Both the position numbers and the translations under genes were made by a program. A stretch of 36,074 bases of DNA, taken from contig VGDE01000014.1 of the NCBI GenBank assembly GCA_016869875.1, positions 1 to 36,074 on the forward strand. The letters are read 5' to 3'. Under the pieces are notes generated by a model. The model had not been told where the DNA came from and did no database searches. It saw nothing but the letters and a program-made list of their open reading frames with translations. This DNA comes from Alphaproteobacteria bacterium. GTDB lineage: Bacteria > Pseudomonadota > Alphaproteobacteria > Rhodobacterales > Rhodobacteraceae. This document shows positions 15,673-22,456 of the stretch, in pieces; the stretch's first letter is position 1, and every line of letters starts with the position of its first letter.

Positions 15673-15733
15673 TGCAAAAATCGAAAACTAGCAGGGCCTT
15701 CCGAGGGTGACTTCGGGGGGCTCTTTCTTTTTT
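15673..15733 (+). ncRNA. Counter-transcribed RNA (ctRNA, incompatibility RNA) between repB and repC
   Basis: On the plus strand, antisense to the repABC message, a promoter at 15638-15667 is followed by an intrinsic terminator. The terminator has stem arms 15696-15706 and 15711-15721 (11 pairs including three G-T wobbles), a GTGA tetraloop and the T-rich tract TCTTTCTTTTTT (15722-15733). The RNA would be about 55 nt, the size known for ctRNAs of RepABC plasmids, where it pairs with the repC leader, forces a terminating or occluded structure and sets copy number and incompatibility. The inverted repeat CTGCTAGT/ACTAGCAG (15657-15664, 15687-15694) overlaps promoter and RNA and could form the alternative leader fold. 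Confidence 0.82.
15696..15733 (+). terminator. Rho-independent terminator of the ctRNA
   Basis: An 11-bp stem with a GTGA loop, ending in TCTTTCTTTTTT. The same hairpin on the complementary strand lies in the repC leader, where it would be the antisense target. Confidence 0.85.
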
Positions 15734-15790
15734 CCGGTCTCCGTTGCGCTCCTTTCTCTTTTGCTCGTGTTGATCAAAGGGAAGGGGGGC

Positions 15791-16813
15791 TCAGCCCTCT
15801 CCCCGGCTCTTCGACCAATGATCGTGGATCATCTGGACGATCTCGTCCGCGTTCTCCTCGAACCACTGTCCGAACTGGGGCTGGTGTCTCAACGAGACGC
15901 TCAGCGAAAGGCTACGGCCGGTCTTTTTCATGGTCCCGAGATGCCGCCCGCCGAGATCGAAACGGCGGATGTCGGAACTAAGCGCCCTGTCTTTCATCGC
16001 TGTGACCGCGGGCACAGCGGCTTTGCGTTCGGGCACAGGCGCCACCGGGGCGTCGGCAAGACCGGCCAGTCTTTGGGTCTGCGACAGGATGTTCTCGAAT
16101 CGTTCTGAACCAGTAGAAGGCGTGGCGCTCTTTTCCGGAACGAGGGACAGAAGATCTATGCCATGCTCGCGCGCGAGGAAGGCTAGCTCAGTCCATTGCC
16201 TGCGGCCAATCTCGGGCGCGGCGCCGATAAAGAGGATGACCTCGACCGGGACATTGTCGACCACGGTGTTCATCTTCGAGATAGCCGTCCTGTCAAGGCC
16301 CAGAGCATCCTGGATGACCTGGTTCTGGTATCCAGCTTCCCGCAGCTCCCGGACGAAGAGGGCCTTCTCGATATAGGAAGGATCGACCCTGAGGTTGTTC
16401 TCCTGCCCCTGTGCGATGATTGCCGCGTCCTCGGCCAAATGGCGAACGATCGCCTTGACACGCATCCCGTTGCCGAGACTGCGCACCGCAGCCAGACGGC
16501 GGCGGCCATAGACGATGATAAACCGATTCATGCTGTCTGGATGGGGCCGCACCAAGATGGGCACCTGCTGCCCATGGGTGCGGATGCTCTCAGCGAGGCG
16601 GGCTATGTCGGCCGCCTCCAGTGCGATGCGATCCTGGATGCCCGACTCGTCGATCACCCAAGGATCGAGCTCTTGGATCCCGCTGGCGGACATGTCGCGC
16701 AGCGTGCTGCCGAGGGTGGCCATCGAAGGGGCGCCCTGCCTGCGCAGCGCGACAGTGCTGATGGGCGGAGCGGCTGCGTCGAGAGCTGCCTCGAAGACGT
16801 TCTTGCGTCCCAT
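15791..16813 (-). CDS. repB: RepB, ParB-type plasmid partition protein
   Basis: A 340-residue ParB-family protein. The N-terminal nuclease-like ParB domain (about 60-150) carries RTHGQQVPILVRPHP, YGRRRLAAVRSLG and EDAAIIAQGQENNLRVD, followed by a helix-turn-helix (NQVIQDALGLDRTAISKMNTV, about 175-195). RepB binds parS sites and is moved by RepA. The start overlaps the repA stop by 1 bp (TGATG), so translation is coupled. One copy of the palindrome family (15998-16019) lies within its coding sequence, and others lie past repC; these are its probable binding sites. Length is normal for the family. Confidence 0.94.
   Translation of the reverse strand: MGRKNVFEAALDAAAPPISTVALRRQGAPSMATLGSTLRDMSASGIQELDPWVIDESGIQDRIALEAADIARLAESIRTHGQQVPILVRPHPDSMNRFIIVYGRRRLAAVRSLGNGMRVKAIVRHLAEDAAIIAQGQENNLRVDPSYIEKALFVRELREAGYQNQVIQDALGLDRTAISKMNTVVDNVPVEVILFIGAAPEIGRRQWTELAFLAREHGIDLLSLVPEKSATPSTGSERFENILSQTQRLAGLADAPVAPVPERKAAVPAVTAMKDRALSSDIRRFDLGGRHLGTMKKTGRSLSLSVSLRHQPQFGQWFEENADEIVQMIHDHWSKSRGEG
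15998..16019. repeat. 22-bp palindrome inside repB (copy 5)
   Basis: Centred between 16008 and 16009, with core TGTGACCGCGGGCACA and arms CGC/GCG. One of eleven pairs is mismatched (A16005 with G16012). It looks like a hybrid of copies 1 and 2, one half of each. Its location in coding sequence shows that the symmetry is not a product of intergenic drift. Confidence 0.65.
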
Positions 16814-18021
16814 CAGACACGCCCCCAGGACCGCTGGATCAGACCCTCGACCTCCTGGGTCACTGCCGTGCAGCTTTGTACTGCCCGGTCGAGCGTCTTG
16901 CGCAGCAGCTTTGCGGGATCGATCTCGAAAACTGTCTGCTGCGTCATGCCCGCATCGCTGATGGCGGTGGACTTCAGCATCGGGTTGGTTAGCACCTCGT
17001 CCTGCAGAATGGTCCGGAGATAGGCGGCCATCTGGGTCTGCGGGCCGTCCGAGGGCTCATAGCGGGTCAGCAGGAACTTCACGAAGTTCCAGGAGATCGG
17101 CTCCGACCGGCTGGTATGGGTCTGGATGGTGCGGAACAGGTCGCCCGCGAGGCTGAGGAACTGCGACATGGAGGCGATGTCCAGCATACTAGGTACGACC
17201 GTGACGATCAGCCCGGAGCTTGCCGCGAGTGCAGAGAGAGTCGTGAAGCCCAGCTGTGGCGGGCAGTCGATAATGACCACGTCATAGCGGTCCTGGACCC
17301 GATCCAGCTGGATCGACAGCCGCTCGGCAAAGTTAGGCGTGATCCGTTGGCTCAGCGCATAAGCCGTATTGGTCTCGTATTCGGCGAGGATCAAGCCGGC
17401 GGGCGCCAGGTCCAGGTTGTGAAAATAGGTCTTCAGGATGATGTGCTCCATACCCACCTGCTCTTCGTCGTAGCGCAGGCAGTCATAGACCGTGCCGTTC
17501 TCCTGAAACTCTAGTTCCGGACGATAGCCAAAAAGCGTCGTAAGGCTGGCTTGGGCGTCCAGATCGACGGCAAGGACCCGGTAGCCATCGAGGGCCAGCT
17601 TCTGGGCAACATGCGCCGCCGATGTCGTCTTGCCCGACCCTCCCTTGAAATTTACAAAGCTGATGACTTGCATGGCATCGCCCGGCTGGCGGCCTGGCCG
17701 ATAGGTCAGGTCCTTCTTGCCAGTGCGGAACATGTGGTCGCGGATCTGGTCGATCGCCTCGGCGCTGAACCAACGATGGCCCCGTTTGTCCAAGGTTGGC
17801 TGGGGAAAATCAGGATCGTCTGCCAGGCGGGTGTTGAGGTTCGAATTGGAGATCCCCGTCAGCTCGCAGACCTCGCGGGCAGAGAACAAACGCAAGGCCT
17901 TTCTTTCCTCCGGCCGGAAGGCGTTCTTCATCTGCCGGTCCAAAGACGTGGCGAGGCTTTCGGCGAATTCCGTGATACGGTCCGAATCGAAGCTGCGCCT
18001 GAGCAGGCTGAGATCGTTCAT
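16813..18021 (-). CDS. repA: RepA, ParA-type plasmid partition ATPase
   Basis: About 402 residues from the ATG at 18021, picked because GAGGACAAG is just upstream; an open frame to 18138 lacks a ribosome site and runs through the promoter repeats. The N-terminal part contains a DNA-binding helix-turn-helix (FSAREVCELTGISNSNLNTRLA). The deviant Walker A is FKGGSGKTT, and RVLAVDLDAQASLTTLFGY and DVVIIDCPPQLGF are the ParA motifs A-prime and B. RepA drives segregation of RepB-parS complexes and represses its own operon. Together with repB (overlap 1 bp) and repC it makes a complete repABC unit. Confidence 0.94.
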   Translation of the reverse strand: MNDLSLLRRSFDSDRITEFAESLATSLDRQMKNAFRPEERKALRLFSAREVCELTGISNSNLNTRLADDPDFPQPTLDKRGHRWFSAEAIDQIRDHMFRTGKKDLTYRPGRQPGDAMQVISFVNFKGGSGKTTSAAHVAQKLALDGYRVLAVDLDAQASLTTLFGYRPELEFQENGTVYDCLRYDEEQVGMEHIILKTYFHNLDLAPAGLILAEYETNTAYALSQRITPNFAERLSIQLDRVQDRYDVVIIDCPPQLGFTTLSALAASSGLIVTVVPSMLDIASMSQFLSLAGDLFRTIQTHTSRSEPISWNFVKFLLTRYEPSDGPQTQMAAYLRTILQDEVLTNPMLKSTAISDAGMTQQTVFEIDPAKLLRKTLDRAVQSCTAVTQEVEGLIQRSWGRV

Positions 18022-18060
18022 CTTGTCCTCGTCTGCTGCCCAATTTCCTGGGCTTTTCAT

Positions 18061-18107
18061 ATCTTGTATGGTGCTTCTGCACCTAATTGCTTCCGACCAT
18101 ACAAGAT
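18061..18107. promoter_or_regulatory. Long inverted repeat upstream of repA, candidate RepA operator
   Basis: ATCTTGTATGGT (18061-18072) and ACCATACAAGAT (18096-18107) are perfect 12-bp inverted arms around a 23-bp spacer, 40 bp upstream of the repA start. A second hairpin, GGTGC-TTCT-GCACC (18070-18083), overlaps the inner end of the first arm, so the two folds exclude each other in RNA. As DNA it suits a RepA/RepB operator for autorepression. The repeats are seen; the choice between operator and leader switch is open. Confidence 0.6.
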
Positions 18108-18138
18108 CTTCAGGGGCTTCCATATGCCAAAATTGCAT

Positions 18139-18586
18139 TTAGGAACGAGTGCAGCAAGAAAATTGTGGATTGTCATTCCTGTGTGGCGAGGAGGGGACGC
18201 TTTTATCTCTCATGGCCTAGCACGACTTCGGCAGTCTGCTGGAAACGCCTGTGAGTGACACGCATTCTGCTGCTGGCGTGGGATTGCACACACCCCCAGG
18301 ACCGGGTCTGCGCGCCGCTAGACAACCTGGCTACGCTCGCAAGCGATTGCCACCCGAAGGGCCGAGATGGAATCCGTGCGGCCCGCCTATTGCGCCCCTG
18401 CGGTCTGGCTCGGATCTAGACAGGCGGCGCAGCACAAAGGCGCAAAGGAGGGGCAGGGGTCTAGGCTTAGGGCAAAAGCCGGCGTCGGTCGGTTGCAGCC
18501 TGGAGCGCGGTCTCGGCAAGAGCCGGGATGCGGCCTGACCTGGTCATCCTGATCTTGGACCGTCGTCTCAGCCTCGTAACTATCTC
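18139..18586. other. Intergenic region, no convincing gene
   Basis: About 450 bp between repA and the toxin gene. Several short open frames on both strands have arginine- and proline-rich translations without family resemblance and no ribosome sites. The repA promoter must lie at its low end. I see no other structure worth naming. Confidence 0.4.
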
Positions 18587-18898
18587 TCAACCAAGGTAAT
18601 CGTCCTTGAACCGGTCGATCTGATGCATTCGTTCATGCAAGATCGTGACAATGCCAATGTCGCCATTGGCGAGCCGCTTCCAATATACGACATGCCGCTC
18701 GTAGCGGAAAAAGTATCCCTCCACCCCGAACTCGGCCGGCACGGGCCGCGACATCACACCGCCCGTTTCGAGTTTCTGGAACGCAGAAAACAGGCCGGTG
18801 ATGTAGGTCTCAGCCTGCGCTTCGCCCCACCGGTCACGGGTGTAGAGATAGATCTCGTCAATGCGGAGGGATGCTGCCTCTTGGACCCGGATCGTCAT
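18587..18898 (-). CDS. parE: Toxin, ParE/RelE family
   Basis: A 103-residue protein with the RelE/ParE fold pattern: an N-terminal helix pair in QEAASLRIDEIYLYTRDRWGEAQAETYITGLFSAFQKLE, and then strands YFFRYERHVVYWKR and IGIVTILHERMHQIDRF. ParE toxins poison DNA gyrase, while RelE relatives cut mRNA on the ribosome; this protein follows a ParD-type antitoxin, which favours the gyrase group. Its start is 4 bp after the antitoxin stop. It should help keep the plasmid. No lesion is visible. Confidence 0.9.
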   Translation of the reverse strand: MTIRVQEAASLRIDEIYLYTRDRWGEAQAETYITGLFSAFQKLETGGVMSRPVPAEFGVEGYFFRYERHVVYWKRLANGDIGIVTILHERMHQIDRFKDDYLG

Positions 18899-18902
18899 GG
18901 GC

Positions 18903-19160
18903 TCAAGCGCGCCGGTTCCGGGCGATGACCTCAGTCGCTGTCAGTCGCTTGTAGCTGTCTTCGGGCGCTGCGAAGGCGCGGGTCAGTTCGGCCTTCAGCC
19001 GATCAAACGCTTTGCGCTCGGCCCGCTCCTTGTCGCGCCGGATCAGGTCACGGATGTATTCGCTGACGTTCTCATAGGACCCATCCTCGCCTACGTTCGC
19101 GGCTACAAAGTCGCTCAAGGCACCTCCAACTCTGACGGTCATGGTTGTCATGCGGGACAC
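18903..19160 (-). CDS. parD: Antitoxin, ParD family
   Basis: An 85-residue ribbon-helix-helix protein (MTVRVGGALSDFVAANVGEDGSYENVSEYIRDLIRRDKE, given here by its ends: TVRV strand, then SEYIRDLIRR helix) with a C-terminal toxin-binding tail. GTG at 19160 is taken as the start because AGGAGG ends 6 bp before it; ATGs at 19151 and 19142 are too far away. It is upstream of parE in the same operon and most likely represses it through an inverted repeat across the -10 region. Confidence 0.88.
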   Translation of the reverse strand: MSRMTTMTVRVGGALSDFVAANVGEDGSYENVSEYIRDLIRRDKERAERKAFDRLKAELTRAFAAPEDSYKRLTATEVIARNRRA

Positions 19161-19184
19161 AACTGGCCTCCTGTCGCTATCGGC

Positions 19185-19218
19185 GTCTTCAATATAACCA
19201 AAAATGAAGACAAACCAA
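19185..19218 (-). promoter_or_regulatory. parDE promoter with overlapping operator
   Basis: On the minus strand, TTGGTT (complement of 19213-19218) and TATATT (complement of 19191-19196) are spaced 16 bp apart. GTCTTC (19185-19190) and GAAGAC (19206-19211) form a perfect inverted repeat that brackets the -10 box, the place where a ParD dimer would block RNA polymerase. Confidence 0.55.
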
Positions 19219-19357
19219 CCTCTGTCTTGGTCTGGGCCGCACCCTTAAAGGCTACGGCTGATAATCCGGGTCGTACGACGCGGAACAGGACTGCAGCCGT
19301 GCCCTTAACCGGCGCCAAATGCGCGACCGACGTTCGATGACCAACAGGAGCTGCCTC

Positions 19358-19846
19358 ATGCAACCACTCCGCCCGACATCGCCTGGGGAGCGCATCGGCG
19401 TCATCTCCGATACCCATGGTCTGCTCCGTCCCGAGGCGCTTGAGGCGCTCGAAGGCGTCGAGCGCATCCTGCACGCGGGCGATATCGGCGATCCGGGCCA
19501 TCTTGACGCGCTGGCGCGCATCGCCCCGGTGACGGCAATCCGCGGCAACATCGACCGCGGCCCCTGGGCCGAGGCCCTGCCCGAGACGGTGAGCCTCACG
19601 ATCGGAGGCCTGCGGATCCACATGATCCATGACCGCAAGGCCTTGCGGGCCGATCCGGCAGCCGAGGGGTGGAACGTCGTGATCTCGGGCCACTCCCACA
19701 AGCCCGGCATCGAGGAAACCGGCAGCACCCTCTGGCTGAACCCCGGCGCAGCCGGCCCCCGCCGCTTCCGCCTGCCGATCACGCTGGCTTTCCTTTGGGA
19801 AGAGGCTGGCCGCCCCCGCGCCGTGATCCACCCCTTGCCTATCTAA
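19358..19846 (+). CDS. Metallophosphoesterase, YfcE/MJ0936-type
   Basis: About 162 residues from ATG 19358, which has ACAGGAG 8 bp upstream; two upstream in-frame ATGs lack ribosome sites. The calcineurin-like metal-binding motifs are in order: GVISDTHG, LHAGDIGD, IRGNIDRG (the GN-x-D variant), a central IHMIHD, and ISGHSHKPG with the last histidines. The size fits small phosphodiesterases of the YfcE group, which act on model phosphodiesters and possibly cyclic nucleotides; the natural substrate is unknown. It stands alone between the parDE operon (divergent) and the metal genes, and has no obvious partner. Confidence 0.9.
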   Translation: MQPLRPTSPGERIGVISDTHGLLRPEALEALEGVERILHAGDIGDPGHLDALARIAPVTAIRGNIDRGPWAEALPETVSLTIGGLRIHMIHDRKALRADPAAEGWNVVISGHSHKPGIEETGSTLWLNPGAAGPRRFRLPITLAFLWEEAGRPRAVIHPLPI

Positions 19847-20065
19847 CTTGCCTCCGCCCGGACATGGCCCCCTACGCCGTTAGCCCTCGTGCCTCATCCA
19901 AGCGCAGTCGGCTCTAAGCCGACGATCGGCCCGGAACCATGCTGCAATGCGGCGTTTCTCAAACCAGCCACTCATTCTTCCTGCAATCCTGCACGGAACT
20001 GCCTCGGACCGGAAGCGAAGCTGTCATCCAGCGATACGTGATATCGATCTTGTGCTTTCAATAAT

Positions 20066-20082
20066 ATAGGGTATCCCCCTAT
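20066..20082. promoter_or_regulatory. Operator of the nickel/cobalt sensor
   Basis: ATAGGG (20066-20071) and CCCTAT (20077-20082) form an inverted repeat with a run of C in its centre, flanked by AT-rich bases. RcnR/DmeR-type repressors recognise a G/C tract with inverted flanks of this kind. It ends 3 bp before the dmeR start codon, which leaves no room for a ribosome site. Confidence 0.7.
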
Positions 20083-20085
20083 GTT

Positions 20086-20364
20086 ATGGCTCATACAACC
20101 AAGCATAAGACGAAACTCCTGGCCCGCGTCCGCCGCCTGAAGGGCCAGATCGTGGCCGTCGAACGCGCTTTGGACACCGACGCACCCTGCGGCGAGGTCC
20201 TGAACCTGGTCGCCTCCATCCGCGGCGCAGTGGGCGGGCTGACGGCAGAGCTGATCGAGGACCATATCCGGGAGCATGTCTCGAACCCGGACCGGGACGA
20301 GGACGTGGCGCGCGGAGAGGCCGCGGGCGAACTGATCGACATCATCAGGACCTATCTCAAATGA
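20086..20364 (+). CDS. dmeR: Ni/Co-responsive repressor, RcnR/DmeR type
   Basis: A 92-residue all-helical metal-sensing repressor of the CsoR/RcnR family. The RcnR ligand set is complete: His3, Cys35, His60 and His64, the residues that bind nickel or cobalt in RcnR. Copper-type CsoR instead uses a C-H-C set and formaldehyde sensors use Cys35/His60 without His3, so nickel/cobalt sensing is the best reading. The body shows RRLKGQIVAVERAL and IRGAVGGLTAELIEDHIREH. It overlaps the CDF exporter start by 4 bp. With the operator just before its start codon it should repress dmeR-dmeF until metal binds. Confidence 0.9.
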   Translation: MAHTTKHKTKLLARVRRLKGQIVAVERALDTDAPCGEVLNLVASIRGAVGGLTAELIEDHIREHVSNPDRDEDVARGEAAGELIDIIRTYLK

Positions 20365-21358
20365 ACATCCAGGCCTCGCGGCTGGCCAGCCCGCACGAGC
20401 ATGTCTACCTCGGTGATAATCATGCACGGAACGAGCGTCGGACCTGGCTGGTCATCGCCATCACCGCCGCGATGATGGTAGTAGAGATTACGGCTGGCAG
20501 CGTCTTCGGCTCGATTGCCCTGTTTGCCGACGGCTGGCACATGTCGACCCATGCCGGGGCGATGTTGATTGCCGCGCTTGCTTATCGTTATGTCCGGCGC
20601 AACGCTCACAATGCCCGCTTCACCTTCGGCACCGGCAAGATGGGGGATCTGGCGGGCTTTGCGAGTGCGGTCGTGCTGGCGCTGATCGCCCTACTGATCG
20701 GCTGGGAAAGCCTGATGCGGTTCTACAGCCCGGTTGCGATCAGCTTTCGCGAGGCCATTACCGTGGCCGTGGTCGGTCTGATCGTCAATCTGCTCTGTGC
20801 CTGGCTGCTGCGCGAGGACCACGGCCATCACCATCATGGCCACGGGCACGGTCATCCTCATAACCATGAGCATCATGAGCATCATGAGCATGGGCATGAT
20901 CATTCCCCCGCGCCGGGCCTGCACCATGGTCATGCGACCGACAACAATCTGCGGGCCGCCTATCTGCACGTCCTGGCCGATGCCCTGACGTCCGTGCTGG
21001 CGATCGTGGCGTTGACCATGGGCAGCCTCTACGGCTGGAACTGGCTTGATCCGACCATGGGCATTGTTGGGGCTCTGGTGATTGCCCGATGGTCCTGGAG
21101 TCTGATCCGCGACACGGGTCGGGTGCTGCTTGACTACGTGTCCGAGGAGGAGGATTTGCCGGAGGAGATACGGGCCGCGATCGAAACCGGCTCGGACCGG
21201 ATCACAGACCTGCATGTCTGGCAGTTGGGACCTGGCCACCTGGCCGCGATCCTCTCGATCCGCTCAAGTGACCTCTGGAGCCGGCAGCCTATCGGGCAAG
21301 ACTGTCGCACATTCACGATCTCTCGCATCTGACCGTAGAAGTCGAACGGGCAGCGTGA
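20361..21358 (+). pseudogene. dmeF: CDF-family metal exporter DmeF, frameshifted near the C-terminus
   Basis: A cation diffusion facilitator with six membrane helices. Metal-site residues are seen in ALFADGWHMSTHAG (helix 2) and HVLADALTSVLAI (helix 5), and a long His-rich cytoplasmic loop (about 152-190) joins helices 4 and 5. It overlaps dmeR by 4 bp, so nickel/cobalt export is likely. The frame ends early at 21332 after LGPGHLAAILSIRSSD with an unrelated tail. Shifting by one base near 21271-21276 restores PAAYRARLSHIHDLSHLTVEVERAA and a stop at 21356-21358, the normal family ending. The lost 25 residues belong to the C-terminal metallochaperone-like domain, so the protein may retain activity. 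A sequencing error is possible. Confidence 0.85.
20865..20891 (+). repeat. Three tandem copies of a 9-bp repeat in the dmeF His-rich loop
   Basis: CATGAGCAT occurs three times head to tail and encodes His-Glu-His units in the metal-binding loop. Such repeats slip easily, and each unit adds or removes three residues without changing the frame, so the loop length could vary between strains. Confidence 0.75.
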
Positions 21359-21454
21359 GGCAGGCTATCCCATGCGCTTTTCTGCTTCAGTTGTTGAGAG
21401 ATGCAGGCTCCTGCGGAGGTTGACCTTTCTTCAAAGGGCAGCCAGTTCTCGGTA

Positions 21455-21910
21455 ATGCCAGCAAACGTCCCATTCCCTTTCCCTGTCTGGCTGCGATGGC
21501 TGCTGGTCCCGGCCCTTGTCGGGGCAGCCGTCTGGGCCACCTGGACCCTTGGCAGAGCGCAAGACCTGCAACGGGGCGCTCGGCTCTATGCCGAGCATTG
21601 CGCGGCATGCCACGGCACTCAGCTGGAAGGGCAGCCGGACTGGCAGATCATGGGCGAGGCTGGTGTCATGCCCGCCCCGCCGCATGACGAGACAGGTCAC
21701 ACGTGGCATCACGACGATGCGATGCTGATGGACTATATCCGCCGTGGCGGCCAAGCCGTCCTGGATGACCTGGGCGTCCGGATGACGTCCGGCATGCCGG
21801 CATTTAGTAATATCCTGGAGGATGACGACATCATCGCCATCCTTGCCTATATCAAATCGACCTGGCCCGCGCGAATCCAGGTGCTTCAGGCCGCGCGGAA
21901 CAGCGACTGA
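21455..21910 (+). CDS. Membrane-anchored c-type cytochrome
   Basis: About 151 residues from ATG 21455, which leads straight into the membrane anchor; a start at 21401 would add 18 residues and neither has a strong ribosome site. One helix (VWLRWLLVPALVGAAVWATW) is followed by a periplasmic class I cytochrome domain with heme site CAACH in LYAEHCAACHGTQLEG and a methionine ligand probably in TSGMPAF. The ending IIAILAYIKSTWP is the usual C-terminal helix. It lies about 95 bp after the restored dmeF end on the same strand, and its partner cytochrome sits on the other strand next door, which suggests a small electron-transfer unit linked to copper or metal handling. Confidence 0.88.
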   Translation: MPANVPFPFPVWLRWLLVPALVGAAVWATWTLGRAQDLQRGARLYAEHCAACHGTQLEGQPDWQIMGEAGVMPAPPHDETGHTWHHDDAMLMDYIRRGGQAVLDDLGVRMTSGMPAFSNILEDDDIIAILAYIKSTWPARIQVLQAARNSD

Positions 21911-21961
21911 GCGTCTTTCTGAGGACGGCCAAGGCATGACTGCCGCAAATAATGCCCCTGC

Positions 21962-22381
21962 TCACATGATGCCATTCGCCACCTGAACCTCCCGCACGAA
22001 CCGGATGATGTGGGCCAGTTCAGCATCAGTCACATCCGGCACCGGGGCCATGTCGCCGAAGGTCCAGTGATGCGCGCGGACGCCACTGCGCGCGGCCATC
22101 ACGAAGGCCGTGTCGCTGTGGTGGCCAGGCTCGTAGATCTTGTGGATCAGCGGTGGGGCGACCCCTGCCTTTCCCTCGGCATCGTTGCCATGGCAGGAAG
22201 CACAGTTCCTGGCGAAGGCCTGCTGGCCGGCGCGCGCTTCCGCCGACAAGGTGGCGGGCATCGTCACGACGGCGAGCGCTTGGCCGCCTGCTGCCGGGAT
22301 ACCGGTGCCGGGGCGGTTCAGAACCCACCAGGCGCCCCCCGTAACCAGAACGGTAAGCGCCGCGATCCAAAATAGTCTCAT
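21962..22381 (-). CDS. c-type cytochrome with N-terminal anchor or signal
   Basis: About 139 residues from ATG 22381 (MRLFWIAALTVLVTGGAWWVL), preferred over an open frame to 22432 because it begins with the signal/anchor helix. A heme site CASCH in FARNCASCHGNDAEG is followed by APPLIHKIYEPGHHSD and a likely methionine ligand in FGDMAPVPD. The pattern PL-x-H plus GHHSD with DMAP is that of small cytochromes often found beside copper-resistance genes. It ends the minus-strand copper cluster, 75 bp after the beta-propeller gene. It and the 21455 gene are convergent with 51 bp between stops. Confidence 0.9.
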   Translation of the reverse strand: MRLFWIAALTVLVTGGAWWVLNRPGTGIPAAGGQALAVVTMPATLSAEARAGQQAFARNCASCHGNDAEGKAGVAPPLIHKIYEPGHHSDTAFVMAARSGVRAHHWTFGDMAPVPDVTDAELAHIIRFVREVQVANGIM

Positions 22382-22456
22382 GATGTTCTTTCTCGGATGA
22401 TCTGGTGATGCGAACCGGGATACGCCGGACATTCCGGCGCCCCCTGGCTCGCCGCC

